A stretch of 64,000 nucleotides of DNA from Sipunculus nudus (taxonomy: Eukaryota > Annelida > Sipuncula > Golfingiida > Sipunculidae), in NCBI GenBank assembly GCA_026874595.1, contig CM049316.1, positions 62,665,176-62,729,175 on the forward strand, read 5' to 3'. A model generated the notes under the pieces. It was not told where the DNA came from and ran no database searches. It worked only from the letters and a program-made list of their open reading frames with translations. Below are positions 10,887 through 24,142 of the stretch, piece after piece; positions within the stretch are counted from its first letter, which is position 1, and each line of letters opens with the position of its first letter. The translations under genes and the position numbers were made by a program.

Positions 10887-13499
10887 GGTCTATAGATCGA
10901 TGGAGTATTCTGCAAAAGTATTTAAGCTTTTTAGTAATGCATACTTTGATAAGTAGTATATGTTAGGGAGGACCTTGTTGTGCAGAAAAATGTTTGCATA
11001 AATGATATTTGTGTGGATGGGACTAGGTCTATAGTTGTGATAACTGTGATCAGTTTGCAGAACAACACAAGGTGATGGGAAAGCTTTGAATATGGGAGAA
11101 ATAGTATGCTGTACTTAGTAAATTGCCTCACAATGCTTTCTTTTTATGTATTAGAGGTGAAACAACTTATGAGTGGTCACAAATTGTTAATGTACTAGCC
11201 ATTAACATATAATTATATGTAATGTGCACTTTATTATGTAACGATAGAGTAAAAGTAAATGTTAAACCATTAGTTACTGTATATAGATTGCATTAAGTGT
11301 ATATATGTGTGTTTGAATGAATAATATTACAACTGTTCTTTACAATACAGCATTGAAAAACTGTATAGTGCACTGTAAGGTAGGGATATCTTTGTATATA
11401 TTTAGTTGATATACATATTCATTAGGTGAGTGTTCATGTAGTAAACTGAATACTTGTTGTCAAATAGACTTTAGGGTGTAAATTTATTTATAGCAGTTAA
11501 TGAATATTCATTATGCTTTACAGTGATTGGCATGATGTAAATTGGGTACTTTGAAATATGATTATAACTATTTACAGTGATATATCACTAGCTTAACAGA
11601 GCCATCTAGTGTTCAGGCTAGGAACAATTCATAATGATATTGCCACCTTAACTTGTTCTCATATATGGAAATACACGAAGGAATTATCCAGTATTAATAT
11701 TTTCCCCTGAGCTACTATAGTTCACTGGATGATCACCAGGTGGCAGTGATGAGCAAGTGATGTATTGTAGTGAATAATACTCTGCTGAAGTACCCTGTTT
11801 TTTTAACTTTCTCATCATCAGCAATAGTATGAAAACGTGCTTTCAATAATCTATTTTGCTTTTGAATTGTTGTGTTGATGTTTTTGATCTGATAATTCCA
11901 GTTGATTTTCAGCAGTGGTGCAATGATTATTTCATGTACAGACATTCTTCTATTGCATTAACTTAAACATTCCTGTGCTTTTTAACTACATCATTTTTTA
12001 TATTCAGATGTACTCAGCACTGAAGTGCTGCAGTCTGTTCCACTACCAGATCCACCTGGGGGTTTTTTGTGATTAATTTTTCTGTAGACTGACTAGCCAA
12101 ACAAATTATGCACCAGTGGTGGAAAGTTGACATTGTGTGATTTTTGGTATCATACCGTATAATTTAAACATTATTCACTTTACAGCCTGATTGACTTGTC
12201 TCTAATATATCTGTGATTCATGGCATCTTAAGCAAGTCCTTCAGTGATTTGGCCATGACCTACCGGTATGTGTGATGTGAAGTCCAGGAATCACTGTGGA
12301 AAGGGGTCAGCAGCTCTTGATGGTTCTGTAGCTATGGGTGCCTCTTTTGCATGTCATATCTATTATAGCATCATAAAGTTATAAAGCATTGTTCCCTTTC
12401 ATGTCTATTTCATGCAGATTATGGGAAAATGTTGCTAAGTGTGGACTTTTTTTTAGATTATTTACTGGAAAATTAAATCACCTAAGTAATTGTTTTCTCA
12501 ACAGTAATTTATTGATTTTTCTCTTTCTGTCCATGGTGCAAAATATATTGACTCTTTTGCTTTGCCAAAAAATAAACAAGAATAAACAGGTTGACAGGGA
12601 AGTGGAACAGACTATAAAACTGAGACCTCCATGAAACATTATAAAGTGCAGACTAGCAGTGATCAGCAACAACCTGTGAAAATGTGATGGATGTAAAAAA
12701 TGTCTTGATGATTTGATATATTTAAAGTAGAGATACTGCATATTGTGTATGGCAGGTACTGTGAAGGTCAAGGTCTTATTTTATAGAGGTCAAGGTCACA
12801 GTGAGAGTGACTGTGGTACATTAAAATGTTCATATTTTTGTCAAAATGTTAATGTTTTAATGAGAGTTCTGAATCTGCAAGTTTGGGACATGAGGATTTT
12901 TCAAAGTGTAATGATACATGAATCATTTGCATAAATTATGTAAATTCATTGAACATTAATAGTATGTTTAGCAATACAGCAATGACAAGACTGCTAACTA
13001 CTCTTCTTGTTGTTTGCGATGATCGTTAGAATGTTTTGTTGATATACAAATATAGTGAGATGCAACTTGCTTAGTAGTAGTTGACAGTGTACATAAAGGA
13101 GTTTATGTGTAAGTGAAAATAGTGAAGATAGTGATTAAATAGACTTAGATTAACACATCGATTGTTATTATCATGTTTTTAGAGGAAATGTTGACTGTTT
13201 ATGAATACACAGAATGTGTAATGTATATAAAAATATAATCACTTTGCACTGGAGACAAAATACATGTAATGCTTTTATACTATTAGTGCAGGTCAAACAA
13301 GCAGGTTTTGCCAGAAACTGTGGTTGCTTTTCAAATTTGCCAGGTTGAATTTTACATAATTGCTACTGTATCCCTCTTTGTGAAAAAATTGTCTGTTCTC
13401 AGTCTCTGTTCTCAGTCTCATTATAATACAAGGGTCTAACCCAACTTTAGTTTACAAATATGCAGAATGTTTATTCACAATATAATTCATGTGTAAACA
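10887..13499. other. intergenic, no gene seen
   Basis: This AT-rich stretch is stop-dense on both strands. No repeat family shared with the rest of the window stands out apart from AT-rich words. Confidence 0.5.
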
Positions 13500-13850
13500 C
13501 ATTCCATTTGGAACCTGAGTCCAAGTCCAATACAAATAACCTTAAAAAGCAATTTGAAATGGAAATTTCAGATTATCATGTACATTTTAAAGTTAGTTCC
13601 CACATTACTATATTGGTTAATAACAATTATAGCTCCTGATGCAGAACAAAGTTTGGTATATATAGTGTTATTATTTTGTAATATTCTGTTTGTAGTTCGC
13701 ACATGACATGTACATAAGTCTTTATAATGTGACAGGGTTTCTTTTCTATTGGACTCTAAACAGAATCTGCACGATTTCTTGAGTTCTCACTTCCTATTCA
13801 GAGTACATGTCAGAGTCAGGAACCTTTGAGTCCAAGTCCCTAAAAAGTAG
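13500..13850 (+). mobile_element. dispersed AAGTCC-rich element, copy B
   Basis: It starts with CCTGAGTCCAAGTCC, has the central word GCTCCTGATGCAGA (about 13632) and AATATTCTGTTTGTAG, and ends with CTTTGAGTCCAAGTCC. The order matches copy C (46495-47035) and is the reverse of copy A. This short copy has no satellite expansion and gives a view of the basic unit. Confidence 0.6.
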
Positions 13851-15225
13851 GTGTAAATGGAGAAAAGGGTGAAGATATAGGCCGTCAAAACATGGTTGTT
13901 TAGAGCGTTTCAAGGCAAATTATATCCACATGAATGTTTTTTGTGATGCGGGCTTAATGAAATGAGCAAAATCAGGTAAGTATGTGTCTGTTCCATATAG
14001 AGAGTTTTCTTTCTTGGATTGTAATGAATTTGATTTTGAAGACCAGCCATCCACTAAACCCCTTTCTCAATGGGATTGTTTTGTGTAGAAATTACCTCTG
14101 GCAAACTGATGACTCAAGGTGACAAAAACATTAGCTTCTGACATTTTGAAGAACTATTTTGAAAACCACAAGAAAAGTTTACATGTGACAGTTAAGTACT
14201 AAAAATTTCAAAAAAAATTTATAAAATGGCAAACTTACTTGAAATTTTTCCTGCCAGTTTTAAAATTCTTCAATGCCATACTGTATTCAAGAACTAATAT
14301 AAATTAGGCAAACACAAAAAAAAATTGTATACGAATCACAAATCCTATTTTTCATGGAGAAAAATTTATTTTCATTAATTGAATTTTGAATTGGATTGTA
14401 AAATATATATTAATTTATGTACCCGGTTTATCATTTGGAAGTGTATAAATCGTTTAATGTGGTGCATTATCAGCAGCAAGTGTCTGTAACACTCTCAAGA
14501 AATTGACATAAAGTGAAATACAAAAAATTTGCATCTTTGAAGATAGCTAGTGTTTCGAGTATAAACAAAGTAATGTGTTTTTTAGCAGCTCAGCAGTGAG
14601 AAGCTTAAGTTCTGATTACCACTAAAATGGCAGCATGCATGTTATAAAAATAACCGTTTGATCATATGCCTTTGTAAGACCTCTTCAGAAGTAATGCCTT
14701 TGGTAATGTTAATGTCAAACCACTGATATAGCATGTGGTGTTCAGATTAAAGAAATCAAAGCCACTTATCATCTGCTAAAGTCATGACAGACTGGCCAAG
14801 TAAGCCATCGGGGATTGCCTTACCATTTCAGAAATTATTTATTTTTTTTATGTGTAAAGGATTCAAGAGACTTAAATCAGTTATGTTACTTCCAGTTGAC
14901 AAACTTACCAGTAGTTTTTAAATAAAATTGATCCATATTTAAAATAAGGAAATCCAGTTGCTGTATTTCACTGGTACAACTAAGATATAGCCTATATTTT
15001 GCTATATATTTCAGACTAATGTGTACAAAATTTGTACCATTCAGTATAGTGGAACAGACAAAATGGCAAAATTTACAGTTATCAGACTGTGTTATACACA
15101 TTTGTTGCAGATTTACTCTTATCAGGGACAAGTCAGTTCGGTTAATTAGCACCTGTGGTCAGAAAGAATTATGATCTGCAATTCACTCAGCATACAGTGT
15201 ATTGAATAGGAATGAAGGTTTAACT
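13851..15225. other. intergenic, no gene seen
   Basis: No frame with recognisable content, RNA gene or shared repeat was found here. Confidence 0.45.
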
Positions 15226-15421
15226 CAGGGGCGGATCCATTATTTGGGAAAAGGGGGGGTCTAACCCAGGAGGACTAATGAAACTAAAAAAAGGTCCCCA
15301 GGTCTGGGAAAAAGGGGGGGGGGGGGGCAGGCCGCAAAATTTTGTCTGAAGCCATTAAAAAAACCTTGTTTCTGATGAAAAAAGGGGGGGGGGGGTCTGG
15401 ACCCCACCGGATCCACTTCTC
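15226..15421. mobile_element. G-rich hAT-like MITE with 5-bp target duplication
   Basis: The left end CAGGGGCGGATCCA is inverted at the right end as ..CGGATCCAC. The flanks share TAACT (15221-15225 and 15422-15426). Several poly-G runs fill the interior. A sibling lies at 19414-19614, and short relatives near 26707 and 28186. Confidence 0.65.
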
Positions 15422-15880
15422 TAACTGATGACAGTGGATGACATGCTTTTTGCAACTTTCTTTATTTCAAGTTTCTTATATAAAGGGCTTAATTAGAATA
15501 GTCTAGTAGGTGGAGCTCCAATTAAGGAATGACTGTAAACCCCAGTAATTATGTAGTTCTTTAGACTGGCCATTTTTCTACTGTTGGGGTGCACTCTGTT
15601 GTGGTCATGACCCTGGCCAAGGGTCTGGGATACCAGATTTAAACCTTTGCAAGTAAATTGCAACCACAGTTTACTGTTGTGTACATATTTATCATCAGAA
15701 GAATTGTATTATATAAAGAGTAAGTCTTATTTAAGTTATTGTTGTACATACGTGAGAACTAGCACAAACTTGTTTATGTGATGTAATGCTAGAAATTGCA
15801 GTGCTCTCATGCACACTTTAATAATGCCAAGATGTAAAATAAATATATTAAACCCACCTATTGTTAATACAATCGAAGGG

Positions 15881-16820
15881 TCATAGGGAACACTTGATAG
15901 AAGATGAGATATCTATGTGGTCTTGTATCATATTACATCTATAGCAAAGCTTCATGTACCACCAAAATCCACACTGTAGGCACCAGTTATCAAAAGGTGT
16001 GAACCAAAGATTTATATCTAAGTGTTTACGTTGTTTATGTTTATTTAATGAACATAGTTTATAGTCTTGCCTCATGAGAACAGATCTAGTTCTACCATGT
16101 ATAAATGTACACTTGTCTCATTATAAATATTGATATATAACGGTGAATTGCTTGAACAATCAGATACATATTTACACATTTTTGACTAGTCAGTGTTAAA
16201 TGTAAAAATCATACACAGAAAAAAAATCAAACGTCACTTACAGGGGTAATGGTCACTTGAAAACCCTAAGGTTTCTTGAAAGGTCCATTGAAGCGTCTTT
16301 AGTGTACTGAAATTATATACTTTTCCACTCTGATGATACCCCTGTCTGATCTGTATTGAAATGAAAAACCATGTATTCTTCATACTGTCAAAAGGAAACC
16401 TGCAGAACCTCAAGTAATATTTAAGATTCTGAGGAAATACATTTAAAATCCCCCCAAAAATCACTCTTGTGGACATGGCCAACATGTAATAGAAAAACAG
16501 ACTTTTTCTCCAGGCTTTCTTAAATGAATTCAGATCCATATTTGCATACTTTTCCCATGTAATATTCAAATCTCTTATAGTTGTAATATCTCTATTGATA
16601 TTAAGAAAAACAAGGGACGTTAACATAATGTTTTAGACACTATAATCAAGGTTAAATGGTCTGCTCCATGGTGAATAATAAGATATGCTACAGTATTAAT
16701 AACCAGTCCAAAAACAAAGTGGAACTTAAACTGTATCAGAAATGATTCTTCCTTGGAAATGCCAAACTCATAAGTTCGCACATTTCTTAGGAATAATGTG
16801 AATATGTGCCGGTAAACCAT
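15881..16820 (-). pseudogene. cluster of three minus-strand open blocks, membrane-protein-like, possibly a broken or spliced gene
   Basis: On the minus strand 16820-16620 reads 66 codons (contains FRTYEF-like RNVRTYEFGISKEESF and a hydrophobic run around VFGLVINTVAYLII). 16626-16234 then reads 130 codons in another frame (DLNITWEKYANMDLNSFKKA, then a hydrophobic FFYYMLAMSTRVIFGGIL). 16075-15881 reads 64 Cys/Trp-rich codons. Between the first two blocks a TTGTTTTTCTTAATATCAATAG sequence could be an intron acceptor. The composition resembles a multi-pass membrane protein, but I cannot name a family. It may equally be a pseudogene or chance. Confidence 0.25.
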
Positions 16821-16929
16821 TTTATGTTATTAAAGAACAATGAACAGTATATGTATTGCCATTTCTTAATGAGCAATTAAAGCCATTATGAAGTTTGCAT
16901 GGTGTAAAGCTAAGATTCTGGATGCAGGG

Positions 16930-17155
16930 AATGCGGATCCGGCATGCCGAATGCGGATAAAAATAAAAAATTGTCTAAAAAGTGAGATTCCAGATGCACG
17001 AATCCGGCATATATGAAATCGCTATATGTAGTGATATTTGCCAGTTCCGCATGGTATATCTAATGCGACGTTTGGAAATATTACATGCTGTCGGATACCG
17101 CTGTAGGTCCGGTACATAAGAAATCTCTCAACACGCATTCTGCATGCCGTGCATA
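16930..17155. repeat. small foldback with CpG-rich inverted ends
   Basis: GGCATGCCGAATGCG near 16941 has an inverted counterpart (CGCATTCTGCATGCC) near 17136. Words such as ATGCGGATCCGGCATG and GGTCCGGTAC make this patch CpG-rich against the AT-rich background. It could be a small MITE. Confidence 0.45.
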
Positions 17156-17427
17156 TTGAATATTAGTTTTAGACTTGTCTTTTAGTCTTACCAGGGTTGT
17201 GACAGATTTTGGAATCTGGAATATATCAGGTTTTGGTTGTTGTGAGCTTTTTGAAGATATATATTTGTATGTTACAATATGGTTTACAGAAAAGTGCCAA
17301 CAATCTTCACAGCAGAAAAATGTTATCTAAGAAGTATTATGTAGTACACGGTGTAAAAACACATATTCAAGCTCTTACAAAAAATGTCGAACCTTACAAG
17401 AGGGGCCTCACATGAAACAAACGTAGA

Positions 17428-18349
17428 TTTTTAGCTCAGCTGACTGTAAGTCATCTGAGCAATAGCGATCACTCTTTTTTCCGTCGTCCGTCCGTCTGTC
17501 TGTCTAGCAGTCCGTTAACCAGGCACAAATCGTAACCGCTGGACCCAGAATCTTGTAACTTTACATAATGAGAGATCCAAGAAAAATCTCCTTGGAAACC
17601 AGAAATTAGGTCTCTGTAGCCAATATCCTTCGAGCTATGGGGCCCCAAAGTACCCCCCCCCCCCCCCCAGAATAGTGAAAATTTCATACAAAAACTTCAA
17701 TATCTCATTAACTGCATCAATGATGGTCATGATTTTTGGCATACATATTGACCATGAGATGTTTTTTAATCAGTTTCTGCAGACTGGTGGCGCCACCGGT
17801 ATTTTTCGATTTTTTACGAATTGTTTTCTCTATTTGTGAACATTTGTTAACAGGGCAACAATCATAAAGACTGGACCCAGAATCTTCATTCTTGACACAG
17901 TGAGAGACCTATGAAAAGTCTCCATCGTAACTTGAAATAAGGTCTCTGTTACCCATTTTGAGCTGTGGGGCTCCCAATCCCCCCCCCCCCCGGTATTAAT
18001 GGAAAATTTGATAAAAAAAACTGCAACATCTCAATAACTACTGATTGTCATGATTTTTGGCATACATATATTTATCAAGAGGTGTTCCATCAGTTCCTGC
18101 AGACTGGTGGCGCCACCTGTATTTTTTTTCAAATTTTTACAAAAATACAGCCACCTGTATTTTTTTTTTAAAGTTTAAGCATTTTTTTCTCTTTTTTTCA
18201 GATATATAAATACAGACACAACTCACCTGTTGGTTAATCTGTTTGATGCTTCAGTTGAATGGGTATATACTACCATTCACATGATAAAATTTCCTTTTGC
18301 GAATCTCTTCCCAGTCAGCTGAGCGTCATGACCCGTGGGTCAATTGTTT
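17428..18349 (+). mobile_element. rolling-circle-like non-autonomous element, family 1, copy A
   Basis: The 5' end has the inverted arms TAGCTCAG and CTGAGC around GACT..AGTC (17432-17460), followed by a GTCCGTCCGTCTGTC run. The 3' end has CAGCTGAGC, then the palindrome TGACCCGTGGGTCA (18329-18342), then ATTGTTT. The core holds two monomers of 320 bp, each with the palindrome GGTGGCGCCACC (17786 and 18106). A 3' hairpin, subterminal inverted repeats and a tandem core are the hallmarks of HINE / pearl-type elements. No protein is encoded. Confidence 0.75.
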
Positions 18350-19413
18350 CATGACATGCTTTGCCAAATGTACCTTACTAATATTTTATATAGGCCCTAA
18401 TCGATATTGGAAGGAAAGTTTAATATTTCTGGTTGAACATATTTGTAAGTACTTATACACTTCACAACAAAGTGTGATAAAGATATATCTAATGGAAACT
18501 GCTTGTATCATCACAAATTACTGATTCTCCCATCGATTTATGCTGCTTCTTCTTGTCGGTTTCAACTAAAGTACTGCTACGTGCGATCATATATATTTAT
18601 ATATGAAGACATTTTTTCTACATGTATCTGTGAGAATTACATATGATTAGATAAAATAAGATAAGATAACATTTATTTGCCTTCAGTTCCAGGAATTTTC
18701 AATTCATTACTTGCAAATAAATAAAATCAAATAAATACATAAAAATAACACAGAACGTATTTGATTATGCATGTAAAAATAAGCATGTAGAAATAAGCTG
18801 CAGATAAAACTCATAATTCAAAACATTAAATATATCTAGAGGGTTGTGAGTTAAAAAGTTTAATACTGTATGACACAAGAGATTTTTTAAAGTATACATG
18901 ACAAAGTTACAAATTGAATAAGTAAAGAATATATGTTTCAAATAGGTTCGGAAATAGGTGGAGTCGAACATGTGGTTAATTCTCGAACAATATTTTTTAC
19001 ATAGATTTGTGGTAATATTTTACATAATGTACAGATTTTGTACTTTTAATAGTACTATGAACCAAAAATTGATATATGTGTGATGTAACAATTGAAACTA
19101 GTATCGTACAAAGGCATTTCAGGAGTTCAAAAGATAGCCTGATTTCTTGATTGGGAGTTGTCTAAGATAAACATATAGCGTTGGAATTTTGAAAGACTCC
19201 CACAGTGGTAATTCTAGCACACAGCCAAAAGTCAATTATTTACTTTCCGAAGGACTTTATTTGAATATGAATCATGTTGGATATGGGCCCTTTGTATAAA
19301 TATCAGGCCAAGGCGGTTTGACAAAAGACCAAGGTCTGGCCTTGTTACGTGGTTTTTTATCTTCTTTGTAGTATTGTATTTTCGCACGTTTGTCAAAGGA
19401 TCCAGTTCGGTTC
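18350..19413. other. intergenic, no gene seen
   Basis: This AT-rich sequence includes an AAATAA/ATAAGATAAGAT-type low-complexity patch at 18640-18760. No supported coding or RNA feature. Confidence 0.45.
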
Positions 19414-19614
19414 CAGGGGCGGATCCAGGATTTAGGGAAGGAAGGGATTTGATTTTACAGCCAAGGACTGTTGCCCTTAAAAAGGGCCACATGCAACCTA
19501 CGGGAGTGGGGAGGGTAGGGGTAGTCTAAAAATGGGAAAACATTGCAAAAAAGGCAATATCTCGGAATCAGGGGAGGGGTTTAAATACCCCAACCCCCTC
19601 TGGATCCACCCCTC
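19414..19614. mobile_element. G-rich hAT-like MITE, second copy
   Basis: The left end CAGGGGCGGATCCA and the right end TGGATCCACCCCTCCTG are imperfect inverted copies. It is a sibling of 15226-15421, with a similar length of about 200 bp. No clear target-site duplication is seen. Confidence 0.6.
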
Positions 19615-21072
19615 CTGTGTTGACTGAAAAGATAATGGCCATCGCTGAGAATACTGGTTTCAACAATGTTATAATTTATAACTTTCAAAAACACTATTTC
19701 TTTTGAATCTTTAAACAAAAATACTATTTATGGGTGTTACACCAGAAAGTAACTAAAAATACATCAATTTATTCAAGTATTCTTGCCAAAATTATCTTGC
19801 CGATTGAGTTAGTATTTTTCAGTTGTATTCTTGGTTCAGAAGATAATATTACTGCAGATTATTTGAAATCGGCAAAAAATGTTTTTATGAGAAGTGTGCC
19901 CAAGTAATAAAACATTCAACGTATTAAATCCCCTTGTATCCTTTAGGCTTCTTTTCAATATTTGCATCAATTTTCCGCAAATATGTTAGAAACGCTCACC
20001 GGGAAAAGGATTACAAAGAATTCTTGGATGATGGCCAGCATGTGTTCACATAATGAAAAAGACGCTGAGTTTTCAAATTTCAGATGCCAGATTATATGAC
20101 TAAGTAGTTCTGGAAAAGGCTTGGGTTGTAGTATAAATGTAACTGAGAATCTTAAGTGGTAAACAAATATACAACATACAGGCTGCTAAAATCATGAGCT
20201 ATTCGGACAGGAAACAATAGATAAACTCGTACGCAAAAGAAACATGTAACAGAAGAAATTTCAGGTTACCTGTGAAAAAAACTGATCCGGTAATGGTGTA
20301 AGCTGAAAGGTTTAGTTGTTGTTTGAGAAAAATATTCTTGTAAACAAGTGTTTGTATAGGGGTGGAAATCCTCGAACTGATGCATGAAGAACTAAACCGG
20401 TACATTGGCATTTTAATGCAGTTGATGAAGCAAGGATGAACTTTTCTGAGGTACAAATGCAGGATGGTGAACTGGAAATGGTGAGAAACTAATGGGAAGC
20501 CAAATTACCAAAAAATACCACAGTGATATTATGAAGTTAAGCACCAAAAACCAATGAATTATATTGGAGTATTCACTTACCAATATGCTTCTGATATCAT
20601 ATGTACTCAATGGAAACAATGAATTGAGCGTTATATACATGAATAATACTGTATTTAATTGCTTAAAACATATGAACTTATGTTACGACCATTGTTGAAA
20701 TGTAATTATATAATGTAAAACTAGTCATCAATTGTCTGTTCACCAGCAAATAAAAGGGTAGGCGAACAATGGTGTTTTACAGTACATGGATAAATGTGGT
20801 GACCGAGTCCGTATGTATCACTGCAGTTGTCATTTGATAGCAGCCAGTTTGTGTGATGGATTTATAACCACTACATTTCACAAGTGCCACCAAACCTAAA
20901 GATTTCAAGTTTACTGTTGCTGCATTTTCTATTAGTACCTTATGTTCAGCGACAAAAGAGTCCAGTTATAATTTCGTTGTCACAGTGCGAGGTAGTTTCG
21001 TATGACCTATGTGTTATTGTGTGTGAAACTACCTGCTGTATAGTAACTAGATGATTATCTATTCAAGGTGCG
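19615..21072. other. intergenic, no gene seen
   Basis: No recognisable gene, RNA or shared repeat. Confidence 0.45.
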
Positions 21073-21530
21073 TTGAAGGGGTCCAATCACATATAAACTA
21101 AAGGAAATTCCTTAGAGCTTTCATAAAAAATATGCAAGAAAACTTGGCAATCACCACACACAGGCTCCTTGTTTTGTTTATATTAACGTGTTAATAATAT
21201 GTGGGGGCCCGCCAAAATAATAAAAAAAAATATCAACAAGGTCTTTGGCAGCAAGTCAGATAGGCCAGAGCTTTGCAAATGGCGTTTTGCAACAGGTGAC
21301 ATTTCTACCTCCGCATATGTGAAACCCACCACCTTTGGTTACATGTTTTCCCGTTTGTCAACATTGCTGTGTTTACAAACATGTTTTTAAACAAGTTCAC
21401 ATATCCTTCACGAAGGCCTTATAAGTACTTTTCACCACCAGTATTACCCAAATATCATTAATATATACACAAAGGAAGCCAGAAATCGCATCAATTCTTT
21501 TCAAGAGGTAGGTGATTGGGCTCCTGTTAA
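21073..21530 (+). mobile_element. TTAA-type MITE, third copy
   Basis: The left end GTTGAAGGGGTCCAATCAC and the right end GTGATTGGGCTCCTGTTAA are inverted. The left target has decayed to TTGA. The interior CACACACAGGCTCCTTG .. AATATGTGGGGGCCCG matches the copy at 10306-10729. A SINE abuts the right end. Confidence 0.7.
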
Positions 21531-21723
21531 CGACCGGCGCACTTCGCTGGCAACACGGGTTTGATCCCTGGCGTGGCTGTGAGAGTGGGTTGTAGTTTTC
21601 CGTCCAAGGTCGATGGGTTTTCTCCGGTTTCCTCCTACATAACAGACTACCGAACGCCACCATCCGAGCCATGGAGGATGTCTGGCATTAGTTACTATAA
21701 CTAGTAGCACAATTCGTGTTAAA

Positions 21724-21726
<3 letters not shown>
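21527..21726 (+). mobile_element. tRNA-derived SINE, copy 2
   Basis: A clear B box, GGTTTGATCCC (about 21558), follows a tRNA-like head beginning TTAACGACCGGCGCAC. The body shares GTGAGAGTGGGTTGTAGTT, a GGTCGATGGGTTTTCTCC block and CGAACGCCACCATC with copy 1 at 6002-6222. It ends in the AT microsatellite, which may have grown from its tail. Confidence 0.7.

Positions 21727-21779
<53 letters not shown>
21727..21779. repeat. (AT)n microsatellite
   Basis: Uninterrupted AT dinucleotides at the 3' end of the SINE. Confidence 0.95.
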
Positions 21780-21783
<4 letters not shown>

Positions 21784-22234
21784 GAAAGGCATCGCCCCAT
21801 CTTTTAAATATAAAAATAAGACTTAAAAATATAATGGAGGGAATTCCGATCAAAATTATCTCCTTAATTGTTTTCGTTGGTTCATCATTTGTCCTAAATT
21901 ATACTTTTATCTGCTTCCAGAGAAATGTAAATAAAACACAAATCTTTTTAAGAATGGGGTTTGTTGAATGTTTATCGTTTTAACATTTATTCGGTTTTGA
22001 ACAATGATATCTCAGTAAAAAAATCTCAAATTATCCATTAAGGATTTCGCATTGTTGTGTGAATATCCACACTGTGCAGAACCCGACCCATACGAGTACG
22101 GGTTACGGTGTATGTGCACTCAAATGCAAACTCCATAATGCACTAGGGCTTCTAAATAGATCAGCGGTGTAGGTATAAATGTAGAGAATAGGGTAATATA
22201 GTCCGTTCAAATTTGTTGGATAAGAACTGTTTAA

Positions 22235-22520
22235 AGGCCAAAAAAGGTAAGGTTCTTAGGCACCGCCCACGTCAATTTTAAACCGCCGCATCAAACATTT
22301 TTTATATATTTTCATCTTTCAAAAAGAGAAAATAATACAATATTGATAAGATTTCCTTCGTTTTCTAGTGCTTCTAACTGTTTAGCAAAAAATCTGTTAT
22401 TTTCATGCTTTTCGCTGATCATATGATATTTTATCGAAACATACAAAAAAAGGCAAAAAATAAAATATCGCCCGCCCGCACTGGTTTCTGAAAAATAAAT
22501 GTGCCGGAGAGCCATACTTC
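22235..22520. repeat. dispersed repeat, paired with 33117-33356 in inverted orientation
   Basis: GGCACCGCCCACGTCAATTTTAAA, a Kozak-less AT-rich middle with ATTTTATCGAAACATAC, and CGCCCGCCCGCACTG occur here and, reverse-complemented, at 33117-33356. A long T run follows (22544-22578). Class unknown. Confidence 0.6.
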
Positions 22521-22541
22521 TTCATTTTGCTTTACGTGGGT

Positions 22542-22543
<2 letters not shown>

Positions 22544-22578
<35 letters not shown>
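22544..22578. repeat. poly-T tract, 35 bp
   Basis: An uninterrupted run of T, directly after the dispersed repeat. It may be a retrotransposition tail of an element on the minus strand. Confidence 0.9.
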
Positions 22579-22579
<1 letters not shown>

Positions 22580-24142
22580 GTTAGGGGTTCACATATATAT
22601 CAGTAATATTTTTTTAAGCATGGGCATGTGAAATTTAAACAATGTGTTTCCCTGAAATATAACAAAATTCTTTAAAATTTGACAATTGAGACAAACATCC
22701 TGGCCTTCCTACAGTGTACAAACTGGAAGAGGTTCGTTTTGAGTAGGAAGTACGTCTGGCAGAAAGGTAGTGATTATCCTCCGTCTCATCGCCCTTCTGT
22801 CCTTTCATTCTCTAGTTTTTCCGAGAAGAAAGGCGCACCAAAAAAAAGCTTATTGCACATGGATTGATTTTTTGTGCAAGATGGTTTCAAATTCGCGATA
22901 TTCGCGAAGGGGAAATTATAGCGAAAATATAACCGTGAATAAGACTCCATAGGTGAACAGTAATTAATTTTGAAGCATCCATGGCATTTAATCAATGATA
23001 TATTGTGCAGGTAGCGTCAATATTACCATACATTTTATGTTACCCCGTAATTCAAAGATTGATATCATTTAAATAACATAGAATCCTTTGTCAGCCAGTA
23101 TTACATGAAGAATTTCCTCCTGTTCTCTGTTTTCTTGGCTCCTCGTGCCATTGTTAAGATTTTGCTTTCGTATTTGGTGTTTGATGTACTATGGTAACTA
23201 GTATGTATATTATGTAACGTATTGTTTTCTAATTCGTGAAAATAAAACTCTCCTGAAACACTGAAGAAGTGAATATCGGGAATATTTAACCTCGAGTATA
23301 AAGCCGACCACAGTAACTCAACGCGGTTTTCCACAACTGAAAAAGGGAGCTAAACATATATTTAGGAAACTGTCAATCGTCATACAACCTTGAAGAGAAG
23401 CTATATGAATGATCTGTCTTCCCTTTTGGGGCTATAGCCGCCTGCTGCGACGAAATGTCTTGTACCTTTAACGGGTTTCTTCGCCTACCTATATATATAT
23501 AGAGCCGAGTGATGTTTGTACAAGATACGATTGTATTTTCTGTTAAAGGTAGCTTTATTAGCCCTGTCAGTTTCTCGACGGTGCTACTTTTTAAATGCTT
23601 CGCAATTGTAGAAGTATAGTATTTTTGACACAACTGCAACATATTGTCAACAGGAATCCATTTACATTTCAGTTATTGTGTATTCTGGTCTAAGAATACA
23701 CTTGCCGTATAATGCCCATAAAAACCATTACATAAGCAGTAAGAACGTATTTATAGCGGCGACATATTTAGGGGATATTGACATATTTAAACTGGGAATT
23801 TATGCAATATGCTTTCCATAACAGAAACATGTTTATATAAATGAGATACCCGAGATCATTATGGGTTTTCTCCCTTTTCCAGACTCAGATCGTACGAAGC
23901 TTACAATCCCAACCTAGTGCATATATGTACTGGTGACTTATATATGTACTCTAAGATATATTAACATTTTAGTCACCATTGGTGGCTATTTTGAACCGGA
24001 AATTCCAGATCAGCATTTTATCATTTTAAATTAACAAAATAGTCAAGCAGATATATAATATAACACTTGTAGCATGAAAAAAAAGAACACTTGGACTGCT
24101 CTACGGAGCCCACGACCCGATTAAAGATAATTTTTTTTTTTT
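22579..24142. other. intergenic, no supported gene
   Basis: It contains a small cluster of TTCGCGA-type words at 22890-22930, similar to one upstream of DPM1. Otherwise nothing recognised. Confidence 0.4.
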
